Below are positions 54,480 through 64,000 of a stretch of 64,000 bases of DNA, in pieces. Source of the stretch: Paratinospora sagittata. Its lineage: Eukaryota; Streptophyta; Magnoliopsida; Ranunculales; Menispermaceae. The notes beneath the pieces were generated by a model that worked only from the letters and a program-made list of their open reading frames with translations, made no database searches and had not been told where the DNA came from. Location: assembly GCA_035771175.1 (NCBI GenBank), contig CM069596.1:12233001-12297000 (forward strand), given 5' to 3'. Position 1 is the first letter of the stretch. The number at the start of each line of letters is the position of its first letter. The position numbers and the translations under genes are program-made.

Positions 54480-56879
54480 TTACATTAACAGGTAAGGATT
54501 TTTTACTTAAGATTGTAATATTTTAATATATATTAATTCTTTATTACTTTAATTCATATCAACATGCATCTTACTTTAAAAAAAATCAAAAGAAAAGTCT
54601 TAGTGTTAGGTTTACGGTTATCATATGTTGATTATATTATTTTTTAATTACTTTAATTTATATTAATAGTTATCTAATTTGTAAAAGAAATTATTTTTAT
54701 CCTCGTAAGCAAATGCTATATAAACTGCAGTTTTTCTTGTTAAATCTATAAGTCTCAAGCTCCATGAAAGAATATATAACGTGAAGCTATATAGATGTAC
54801 AATTCTTCAGTGTATAATTCTTCATTTATCATTTAGATGTTTGTTTCTTATATCTTCACATGAATATTTTTCATTGTCAATTTTTTTATATTTAATTATC
54901 TAATATAATTTTCTATATGGCAATTTAATTGTTTGTATTCATGTTTGTCTAGTATAAATCAATTTACTTATTTTAGGAATATATAGTTCTTTTCAATTAC
55001 ACCATCTATATATAATTGTAGCAAATGGACTGGAGGAAATAGAAATCCTCTCCAAGATCATCCATCTAATAAGAACACAAAGGTCTCCGTATCGGTAAAT
55101 TTGCCTATTTACTTTTTAAGTTTGAGTTCTAGCTCTTATTTTAAAAATACTTAAATGTAGCCTTCTTAATCATGTAAAATATCTAAAATACCCTTATTCT
55201 TTTCTAGATTTAAAATAACTTTAGAATCCTCGTCCCTTTTCAACTCCTAGCTCACTGAGGACAAAATAAAAACCCTAGAAATTAGACACCCACGTTTATT
55301 TCAACTACCCACGGCATAAATATCCATTAAACTCTTCTTTAATTTCACAACATCACCAAAGTATGTAAGAATAAAAGGGAAATGACGACATATGGGGAAG
55401 ATCAAATAAGCTTGAAAACCAAGTGGCTCTCCACAACGCACAACACCAACGACGACGATTAAGGCCTTCTTCTATTTGGTTTTGTTCATTACGGATTCTT
55501 TACGTTCAATTGTAAGTGTGTCGTTCTTCGCTCTTGTATTAACTCTTGTATCCACTCGAGTAAGCTACTAATAGATGAACAAGAAATCTTGTACATGTAG
55601 GGAATTTAATATTTAGCAATTGCCTTGTGCCTGTGTCCTTATTCACGACTAGACGTGGCAAAAAACCATATACGAACGGGTACAAGTATGAACAATGTCT
55701 CATACTAACAAACATATAACATGTTTGTACCTTTCCCGGTTTGAAAAATGGATAGTAATTGTTCGTTCGTACCTGTATGTTTTAAAAATTGGATAGCCTA
55801 ATTTTGTTCGTTTTTTGCACACTTTTTTGTTTTTCACCGTGGTTGTTAAATTTAATTTATTGTTGTTGTTAAATATAATTGAATTGATGGCTATGAATGT
55901 GCATCAAATATGGAAATTAAAGGGTTTCAAGTTTCAATCAAGCTAGGGCGTGGGTATCTTGAAATTAAAAATATATATAAAACTTCAATTTTATACCTTG
56001 TATTAAGTAGAAACTGGGTACCCAGTTTCTTAAACTTCTGTTTAGTCCCAACCCGATTTTTAAAATGGATATAGATTTTATGTCCATACCCGACCTGAAT
56101 TTTAAAATATTTTGTCTGTATCTATTTTAAAACGGGTCGGACAAAAGTGGACAAACAGGTCTGGACCCACGACACTGTCAAGTTTAAATATGTGGCCTAG
56201 CCTCCAAATACTACAATACAACATTTTTACTAGTAGCCTATGTAGAGTCAATATTCCAGTTGGTCACAATGTAGATGCAACAAAAGCACGTGTGGTACTC
56301 CCGCAATGTGGTTCTACTGGCGGGTGTCAGAAGCAAAGGTTACCATCAATCGACAAAGATCAAATATTGCGTAAATGCGAATGGTGTGGTGGTACAAAAC
56401 ATAATAGATAGATGCGTAAGGAAGCCATTCCCCTTCACTAATGCAACGATCATCCGTCCATTGGATGTGACACATCTGACATGCATTTCTGTTTAGGGTC
56501 CATCTTTATCTTATGGGTATCCATTTATAGCTAATTAATAACCCTGAACATTTTACTTAAATCTATGTATTAACCATTTATAAGAAATATTCACATGAAA
56601 AATATGTGTAAACAATTATGTAATTTAGCATTTTTTATTCGGTTTATTTAAAGTATTTTTTTAAGAATTATTAAAACTAGAATGAGTGAAAAAATATTTA
56701 ATGTTTAAGAAATATTAAAATGAAAGTCAAGCATACAAAAATTATGCAATTCAATGAGTTTGAGAAAATTATGGTAGAAAATAAAAGCAAAGAAATAACT
56801 GCGAAGGAAAAAGTACATATCAAAACGCATAAAAGCAAAGAAATATAATTGAATATATCTAGCGACAAAAAGTACTTAA
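54480..56879. other. Host DNA; one zinc-knuckle-like scrap
   Basis: Most of this is AT-rich with no gene. Near 56370-56420 a + frame reads RKCEWCGGTKHNR and then, with one frameshift, R-C. That fits the CX2CX4HX4C knuckle (CxxCGxxGHNRRTC) at the C-terminus of many MULE transposases. It is too short to be certain. Confidence 0.35.
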
Positions 56880-57344
56880 TTCAACTTGCTAGATACCCAT
56901 CTAAAGTAAAGGTATTTGGGTGGTTGTTGGCACACAAGAAATTAAATACTTTTGATATGCTACAAAGAAGATCGCCTAACCTATGTATCTCTCCACATTG
57001 GTGTGCATTTTGCGGCTAGGATGGAGAAAATGTTGATCATTTATTTTTGTCATGTGCATTCGCTAGACGTATGTGGCATTTCTAGTATGATTTTTCAGGG
57101 TGCAGATGCCACGTCCCACAGAACGCGGAAGGTTTATCTATTTCCCATTTTCTTGCTTCTTCCCAAGTAGTGAGGCAAGTTGGCATCATTGCTTCATATG
57201 CAACGTTGTGGTTTCTTTGGCTAGAACATAGCAATAGAGTTTTCAACAATCACACAAGTAATGTGGATCAAGTGTGGGATAGGATAAAGGTTTCTGCTAG
57301 TGGTTGGGTGTGGGTTTCAAAGTGGAATATGGGCTTTGCTATTT

Positions 57345-58085
57345 CAAATTCAAGGGGCGGAGCCTCGTTACCGCTACCTTATGTATATATATAAAGGAAT
57401 ATTAATATTTTATTAAATAAAAATTACTAAGTATTAATTTATTATTTTTTTGGAAGAAACAATGTTTATATCCTTGTTAGTGTTAGTAATACATCAAGAT
57501 CCTAAGACACTAGTGGTGAGATTAAATATTAATTTATCAAATTATATAAGAAATTAAAATAGTCTAATTAAATAAAAAGAAAATTAGTAAAAATATTAAT
57601 TTATCAAAAACTAATATCCAACAAATTATAACTACAATCAAATAAAAAATTTACATATAAACATATTTTTCTGAATTTATCACTCAATCATCGATTTACA
57701 ATGTTAAAGATAAGGGTGCTAAATGGTTTTCAAAATGTTTAACTGAACCCTTTTTTTATTATAATATTTAGTTGGATTTAAAACAAATAACATATATATC
57801 ATTTAGATATTAGCGATTAACATATCTTAAAATGTACAAGAAATGATCCAATAGATACACATGCATAGTTGCACATGTAGTTATAATTTTTTACAGTTAG
57901 ATTAGTATTTTCTTTACTGAAAGAAAAATGATAATCTAACTGTAAAAGTTGCAAATACATGTGTGACCATACATGCTTATCCTTTGAATATTAATTATTT
58001 ACATATCTTAATCAATGAGTTTTTTTTTATATCGTCCAAGTTTATCTAAATTTTTTTTTTAGCCCACCCTAAATAAAATTTCTGG
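57345..58085. mobile_element. Possible small DNA transposon inside the LINE
   Basis: The left border AAGGGGCGGAGCC and the right border AGCCCACCCTAAATAAAATTTCTGGC resemble ends of widespread plant repeats with GGGGCGGAGCC termini. It interrupts the LINE between its ORF2 end and its 3' tail. It is AT-rich, non-coding and contains the hairpin at 57860-57975. The right terminal repeat is degenerate and no target duplication was confirmed. Confidence 0.35.
57860..57975. repeat. Long imperfect hairpin
   Basis: The left arm 57860-57904 (CATGCATAGTTGCACATGTA...TTACAGTTAGATTA) pairs with the right arm 57932-57975 (TAATCTAACTGTAAAAGTTG...ACCATACATGC) around a 27-base loop. The inner 17 bp pair perfectly. 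It has the size of a foldback MITE or of a small-RNA precursor. Confidence 0.7.
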
Positions 58086-58298
58086 CGATACCTTGTTCAG
58101 ATTGGATGTTGGGATAGATGTTTGTACGGTGAAAATGATGGGTAACATTAGCTGAACTTTGTTTATGGTGTGCACTACTTGTGCTCCCACATATTTTAGT
58201 AGTCACTGTATTGCTCTGTTATATAATAAATAAAAAATCACCTTTGTTTCTTCTAAAAAAAATAAAAAAAAAAATTTGCTACCCATGACTATAATTAA

Positions 58299-59447
58299 GA
58301 GGACGGCTAGTTAAACAAAAAAAAAAAAAAAAGGTTTTTTCCACCATATTCTATTCCTACCACATAATTTGAAAAAATAATATCTTTACCACATTAAACT
58401 TCTCTAATATAAATATCCTTCTCATAATTTCAAACAAATCCATTTCCCTCTAATCCAACCCTACCATTTCCAACTCATCATCTCCATTTTTCTCTCATTC
58501 TCAACACTAAAAACCCTAAATAACTACACTCTAAACCCTCAAAATCACTTACTTTAATGCTATTATCTTATCTTTAGCGAAAAAATCAATGGTTTTGGCA
58601 GATTTTGTATCACTTTTTCCCACATCAAAGGCGGTTGTGATTCTAAGTTTCACGAACAAAAATTACTAAATCGATAAGAAATTTATTATTTTTTTAATCA
58701 TATTTAGCATTTAGATCCTCTAAAATGGTAAGTTTTGGTGTTTTTGTTCGCGATTGGTTCGGACCTACGATATCGAACTGATCACGGTGGTTTAGTCTGA
58801 GATGACAAAACCTTACGTTTTGAGTTTTGTCTTCACTGACCGAACTGTACAATTTTTTTTAATGTAGTTAAAACACCAAAAAATAAAAACAAAAAATGGA
58901 CGGTTCGGTCTAGAGTGATAGAACCTATAACTATTAGTTCGATCATGCAGGACCGAACCCCAAGACGATCACAATCCTGCGAAAATTTGAAATGCACCAA
59001 AAAAAAAATGAAAAAATACCTTAGAAAGATGCACTTCGTCTTCTATACCTGAATCTTTCTTCATAATGCTTTGAAAGTATGTAAAAAATCGGTGGTTTTT
59101 GAATCGCCTACAAGATTATTTAGGTTTTAAGATTCAATTCCACCACACTCAAAAACACAAAAATATGCTCATAAATTTCCAAAGATGAATCTCATACCTT
59201 TAAAATGCTTTTTGAAATGAAAATAAAACTTCAAGGAGTGAAGAAGATTGCAAAACGGTAGGATTGAAAGAAGGTGACGGTTTGAATAGTTGTGGTAGTG
59301 TTGGCAGGTTTTGTGATGAAATTGAGAAAAAAAAATAACAAATAGGGGTATTTCGGTATAATCACATGAGAATATTATTGAAAATCAAAATTGATGTTTT
59401 TTTTATGATGTAAATAGTATTTTTTTGTAATTCAATTAGCGGCCCTC
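58299..59447. mobile_element. Non-autonomous MULE derivative (about 1.15 kb)
   Basis: The ends GAGGACGGCTAGTTAAAC and (inverted) GGAGGGCCGCTAATT are related to the termini at 29526 and 30423. The interior follows the 30.4-31.0 kb region: ATTCTATTCCTACC, then GATATCGAACTGATCACG and GGTTCGGTCTAG/GACCGAACCCC palindromes. The flanks TAATTAA are similar but AT-rich. There is no coding sequence. Its right end is about 640 bp upstream of the LIM start codon. Confidence 0.65.
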
Positions 59448-59996
59448 CTAATTAAATATAGAATTGAAATAAATATGATAAAGGATGAGTTTGAATCTAT
59501 ATATATTTGTCCCACAGTAATCCCTCTCTTAATTCAAAAGATAATATTTTTATCCCTATATATATATATAGGCAACGTATTATTTGAATTTTTTTTTTCT
59601 ATATTTCAATTCAACATATATAAACGTGATTTGTGGGTTTCATAATAGCCACTCATACAATTCAAGGTGTGGTTCCCAAAGTAGTAAATGTTAATTCATA
59701 GATGATGTGGATGGAAATTGACCAAATTAAACTTGACCAATGGTAAAAATAGCAAGTCCCTGAAAATTGCTTTTTGACCATTTCTCTGGGAATGAGAGAA
59801 AATCTCTGTTCCACCCACCAATGGTTGTTGCTCATTTCCAACCATTTCAAAGAAAATGCAGTATTTTTGAAAGATGATTTAAATAGGGCCATGCGGGATG
59901 AGTTGCTTGTGGGTTCAATTCTATCTCAATCTTTTTTCTGGGATAGAGACAAGGAATCCACCTTTAAGCACAATTAAAAATTTTCTTATATATTGA

Positions 59997-60015
59997 AGCT
60001 GCATATATATATCCA
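59997..60015 (+). promoter_or_regulatory. Probable TATA box of the LIM gene
   Basis: GCATATATATATCC lies about 75 bp before the start codon, and the sequence after it could serve as a short 5' leader. A long stretch upstream (59560-59760) also has TATATA runs, so the core promoter position is an inference. Confidence 0.45.
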
Positions 60016-60085
60016 TCATCTTTAAGCCATTGTACGTTCAATCTTATACTGCATCAAACAAAATCTATACAGTTAATTTCTATCA

Positions 60086-62003
60086 ATGGCTTTCACTGGG
60101 ACTCAAGAGAAGTGCAATGCATGTGATAAGACCGTTCACGTCGTTGATTTGCTGTCTGCGGATGGGATAACATACCACAAGTCCTGCTTCAAATGCAGCC
60201 ACTGCAAAGGAACTCTTGTGGTACTAATTTGCATTCCCGCGTTTGCCACTTCTCCTTTATCTTGTGGTTACCACATGCAATACATAATCAATCTTTTAGA
60301 ATAGAAAAATAATAAATGAAATTGATTTCGAAGTACCACCAAAGAAATCATTGGTTTTCATTGAATCATATATAAACTAGTGTGTGATTCAAGAAAAATA
60401 TATATAGGGTGTACAACTATTATGTCTCAAATGGTGTTTACTTGAATAATGTAGTAATAGTATGAGGAGTGCTAGTAGCAGCATGTTTTTAGAACTGAAG
60501 GAAGATTCTAAAGCGATATTGATAGCAAACATTAATAAAAATATAACTATTGAATGATTGAATTTCCTCAAATTATGATGTTTTGGTATATGGTTTCATA
60601 CAATCTTTAGCAGTACTACTCAAGTTATCATATGAAAAAATTTATAAAATTATTGATTTTAATTGATAAAAAAAGTCTCATATTTTTTATAAAAATTGTA
60701 CTTGTTTTATTTTATATTACAGATGAGCAACTACTCCTCCATGGATGGGGTGCTCTATTGCAAGCCTCACTTTGAGCAGCTCTTCAAGGAGACTGGTAAT
60801 TTCAGTAAGAATTTTCAAACATGTGAGTGCCCAATCACCCATGATCTTGTCCATTTTCTGTGGTTCATTAATTATCTTCCTGCAAGTGTTGGTAATTTTG
60901 TTTTTTGTTTTCTTGATGGGTATCCATTCAGTTGGAAAGTCTTCTGAGAGGCTAAATGAAATGGTATAACATATAGGCATCTGTGCTCTCCTTCTTCATT
61001 ATTAATTAATTTGATAATATAAAATTATGGGCTGTTAATTATTTTCAGATTTTGATGTTTATTTATTTTGGTTCCTTTTCTTTTTGACAGTCTAGGACTC
61101 CTAGCAAACTCTCCTACTTGTTCTCTGGAACCCAAGACAAGTGTGCTACTTGCCACAAAACGGCATATCCACTGGAAAAGGTTTGTAATAATTTCAATCT
61201 TCGTTTTCATTTGACAGATAAAGATCTTGCAATTAAATTACTACCACCAATTGATGGACTTTGCGTTTCGTTCAAATTTCTATTGTAGGAACTAATTATT
61301 AAACAAGCATAATTGCACATACTACAGGATTAGATAAATATAGATTTCTACATTTAAAACGCTCTAAAGCTCTTCTGATTTTCAATATTAGTTGCATTTC
61401 CTGCAACACACACACACACACACACATATCCACTTATTTCTCTTTCAAATAAATACTTGTCATTATTTTTCAAAAACAGAAAAACTATAGATTTTAGTCA
61501 GATATCACAATATTTATTCTCTTTAGTACTCACAATTAATTTGATTTATGTAAGCGACTAAGATAAAATATGTGAGTTGAGTATGAAATAACAGAATTAC
61601 ATCTCTTGAATATTATGCATTAATTATTGGGTTGCATTAAATAGACAACATGTAGAGACTTTCATTTTGATGAGGTAGATAGACAGCCCTAACCTAGAAT
61701 GCATGAATTTATAATTATGTACTGCAGGTGACTGTGGAGGGAGAATCATACCACAAGTCATGCTTTAGATGTTCTCATGGAGGGTGCGCCCTTACACCCT
61801 CATCTTTTGCTGCTCTAGATGGAGTCCTCTACTGCAAGCACCATTTTGCACAACTTTTCATGGAGAAAGGGAACTATAGCCATCTCAAGAAGCTTGCTTC
61901 TGCTAAACGCAATGAAGCCCAAGTAGTACCTGAACCAGAAGTTGAACCTCAACCTGAAGAAGAGCAAAATTCAACTACAGAACAAACAGAAGAGCAATCA
62001 TAA
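60086..62003 (+). CDS. Two-LIM-domain actin-binding protein, PLIM2/SF3 type
   Basis: There are five exons: 60086-60220, 60723-60822, 60932-60963, 61091-61180 and 61728-62003. All have GT/AG introns and the frame is intact throughout, giving 210 residues. LIM1 ligands are C10, C13, H31, C34, C37, C40, C58 and H61. LIM2 ligands are C107, C110, H128, C131, C134, C139, C155 and H158, with the CX4C spacing typical of plant LIM2. The 32-bp third exon (GKSSERLNEM) supplies the inter-LIM linker. The tail is Glu/Pro-rich (PEPEVEPQPEEEQ). Plant proteins of this class bind and bundle actin filaments and also enter the nucleus. The acidic tail and the wording NYSSMDGVLYCKPHFEQLFK point to the pollen-expressed PLIM2/SF3 group; expression in pollen is inferred from the family. 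The start is the first ATG after the TATA-like box and gives the conserved MAFTGT. Confidence 0.93.
61406..61427. repeat. CA microsatellite in LIM intron 4
   Basis: This is an uninterrupted CA run of about 11 units, placed between exons 4 and 5. Confidence 0.8.
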
Positions 62004-62689
62004 TAAGAAAATGTCATAATCCGTTTCTTTTTCTTTTTCTATTACAGTTTTGGTACATTTTTAACTTGGATGCACAACGAGCTTTCTAAACTTTGATTCA
62101 AGTTCTGTTCATTCGTTGTCAGGGACATATCTTGCTCAAATGGCTTTCCATACTTAAGCTTTTTTTTTTTTTGTTTAAATTATGGTGCCACAATATTTGA
62201 TCAGTACCATATGTGAAATGCAAGCTAAAATGGCAAAGAATAAATTTTTAAAAGTAAGATATTTTGCAGTAACTACATGCAATATGGGAGACAGCATCAA
62301 CTAATTTGTTTTAATATTATGATGATTGACAAGCTTAACATAGTCCTTAAAAATGATGTGCTACTAATGATTTAAATTCCGTTATATCTTTAATTAGTTT
62401 AAAATATTTTAGGGAAAATTACTTATAAAAAAAAGAAAAGAGAGAGGGATGCTACACTAGCTAATAAAAAAACTATGTGACAAAAAATTGATAAAAAAAC
62501 TCCCTTCGTTCACTTCCATCACGTGACAATGAGTCAATTACGAAGCTCCCGTCTTAAATTTAAGGTTGTCCTTGGATTGATCAGACCAAGTCTATTGTAT
62601 GCAATCTAATTTTTCATAAGCGGATTTTTTTTTTTTCATTCAAACCCATGAGGTGTACAGTACAATTTTGACGTCTTTTATTCAATTTT
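62004..62689. other. 3' flank of the LIM gene
   Basis: A TTTCTTTTTCTTTTTC pyrimidine tract lies just after the stop codon. The rest is AT-rich with a T run at 62160-62173. No further gene was recognised. Confidence 0.5.
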
Positions 62690-63190
62690 AAAATGGTTAC
62701 TCTATTTTACTCTAAGAAAATTGAGATAAAGGGTAAAAAATAAAATAAAATGGTAAAAATATTTGTTAATTTAAAATGATTACTCTATTTTACTCCAAGA
62801 AAATCCAGATAAAAGGTAAAAAATAAAATAAATGGTAAAAATATTTGTTAATTTAAGGGTTTTATTTTTTTAACTTTAAAATGGTTTCTCTATTTTACTC
62901 TAAGAAATTTGAGATAAAGGGTAAAAAATAAAATAAATGGTAAAAATATTTGTTAATTTAAGGGTTTTATTCTTTTAATTTTCAAATATTTATTATTTTT
63001 ATTTGCAAAAAGTTTAAATAGAGGATAAAACAATTGCCAAATAAAGGTTTTTCATTTTTATTTAAAATCTTTGTTCTTTTTTATTATAAAGAAAAGTAAA
63101 AATAGTAAAAAAATAAAAAATAAAAGATAAAATATATTTGTTAATTTGAGGGTTTTATTCTTTTAACTTAAAAACTTTACTCTTTTTTAT
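62690..63190. repeat. AT-rich minisatellite, about three good units
   Basis: Units share TCTATTTTACTCTAAGAAA, GATAAAGGGTAAAAAATAAA and GGTAAAAATATTTGTTAATT at about 62700, 62780 and 62885. More decayed copies run to about 63190. Spacing varies from about 85 to 105 bp. No coding potential. Confidence 0.75.
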
Positions 63191-63391
63191 TATAATAAAA
63201 TTTTAATATGGGATAACAAATTCAAATGTATGGTGTAAAAGTTTTTATAAATTAAAAGGGAATAAATATTTTTAAAATGAAAAGAATAAAAACACCATTT
63301 CCTTCATCAAATAAAATGAGTTCTCTTATATTTTTTATTTAAATTTTAACCCTATATATTAAGTTTTTCATCAAGGACAAACGAATAGTTG

Positions 63392-64000
63392 TGTTATTCC
63401 AATGAACCCCATGATGGTTATTTTGATGATTACAAACTACTCCATTTGTAAAACTAATCTCTACTTTGAGTGTTTCAGTCATAAAGCAGAAAGATCAATC
63501 AATTCAAGCTAAACCATTCCATCCCAAGATGAATATTGGATAATCAAATCAAGTTATGGACAATCCTATGGACAGTTAAGCATCGATTTGCATGTGTAGT
63601 TGTGTAGATTGTGTTTAGGTTTGTGGAACCTACTCAATTAGTTCCTCAGCTTGCTCTTGATCTTGTTTTTCTCTATGTTTGCAAAAGTTTTGATCTCTTT
63701 CATTTGATTGGAAAATTGTTGTTTTTCAAGTTGTTTTAATCATTTTTTAAGTGTTCAATTTGATCCAAAATGATTTTGAATTGTTGGTTTTTCAAAAGAA
63801 AAAGAGTTTAAAAGTCCTCAGTTTAAGCAGGATGCTCATGGTAGTGGCCAAATCACTTAAGACTCATGGTAGTGGCCAAATCACTTAAGCCCATCCGGAC
63901 AAGTACTGCAGGTTGCTCCAACAATAGTAGGAAACTTGAACTGTGTATGAAATTTTTGAAAAATTTCTGGGAAGTTAATATAGGACGCTCACTGAGCAGT
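63392..64000 (+). mobile_element. Start of a Sirevirus-like LTR, cut by the window edge
   Basis: TGTTATTCCAATGAACCCC is followed by TATTTTGATGATTACAAACTAC, the same opening as the LTRs at 16401, 20919, 37231 and 50198. It ends at the window edge in GGACGCTCACTGAGCAG, the first unit of an AGGACGCT array. A 27-bp direct repeat (CTCATGGTAGTGGCCAAATC...) occurs at 63835-63861 and 63863-63889. Confidence 0.65.

Larger units (their letters stand above)
56880..58275 (+). pseudogene. LINE ORF2 C-terminus (zf-RVT) and 3' tail
   Basis: The + frame reads KVFGWLLAHKKLNTFDMLQR, CISPHWCAFCG, DGENVDHLFLSCAFARRMWH (about 56905-57085), then VVRQVGIIASYATLWFLWLE and VFNNHTSNVDQVWDRIK (57166-57280). This is the zinc-binding region after reverse transcriptase in plant L1-type LINEs, with the C-C-H-C pattern visible. 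It has stops and frameshifts and no reverse transcriptase upstream. A 3' untranslated-like block with TGTGCTCCCACA and an A-rich tail ends near 58275. The part at 57345-58085 seems to be a later insertion. Confidence 0.7.

Noticed and set aside
63835..63889. Two 27-bp direct repeats, considered as a CRISPR-like or attachment-site signal
   Set aside because: There are only two copies with one base between them, in a plant LTR. It is a simple tandem duplication.

Overview
The window is nuclear DNA of a flowering plant, most likely a eudicot. It is AT-rich. Its genes have introns with GT/AG borders. Most of it is plant-type LTR retrotransposons, LINE and SINE remnants, and Mutator-like (MULE) DNA transposons. 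Only one gene looks intact: a two-LIM-domain protein of the pollen LIM (PLIM2/SF3) type on the + strand at 60086-62003, in five exons.

Layout. 1-633 is the 3' part of a Gypsy LTR. 1.95-3.4 kb holds decayed minus-strand exons: a SAP-domain exon and two exons of an ARGLU1-like gene. 4244-8953 is a minus-strand Ale/Retrofit-type Copia element with 212-bp LTRs and a CAAAC target duplication. 9866-13372 is a chimeric insertion: a tRNA-like piece joined to a Gypsy integrase, an extra ORF and an LTR, flanked by GTGCT. 15270-15606 is a TRIM. 16033-27490 is a Copia element (ATAAC) whose 5' LTR was split by a Sirevirus-like Copia at 16401-22481 (TTATG). 27.68-28.0 kb holds two exons of a SAP/CCCH-type gene, and 28.2-28.7 kb a LINE RNase H remnant.

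29.5-54.5 kb is a large MULE carrying a plant mobile domain gene (+) and a transposase-OTU gene (-). It has been invaded four times: by a solo Gypsy LTR (31229-32653, GAAAC); by a non-autonomous Sirevirus-like element with 2.8-kb LTRs (37231-53072, CCTAT); inside that, by a palindromic element with two LTRs in opposite orientation (40075-47405, CAAGT); and inside that, by a deleted Gypsy copy (42867-45116, AAAAT). Each boundary was placed by finding matching 5-bp target duplications by eye.

54.5-59.4 kb holds a possible MULE zinc-knuckle scrap, a LINE 3' end, a foldback hairpin and a 1.15-kb non-autonomous MULE that ends about 640 bp upstream of the LIM start codon. After the LIM gene come AT-rich minisatellites, then the start of another Sirevirus-like LTR that runs off the right edge.

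The strongest candidates for something unusual are the inverted-LTR element at 40075-47405, the chimeric Gypsy insertion at 9866-13372, the pair of overlapping open frames shared by two Gypsy copies, and the arrays of short stem-loops inside the Sirevirus-like LTRs and the MULE. Lineage and family names come from memory of sequence motifs; no database search was possible.
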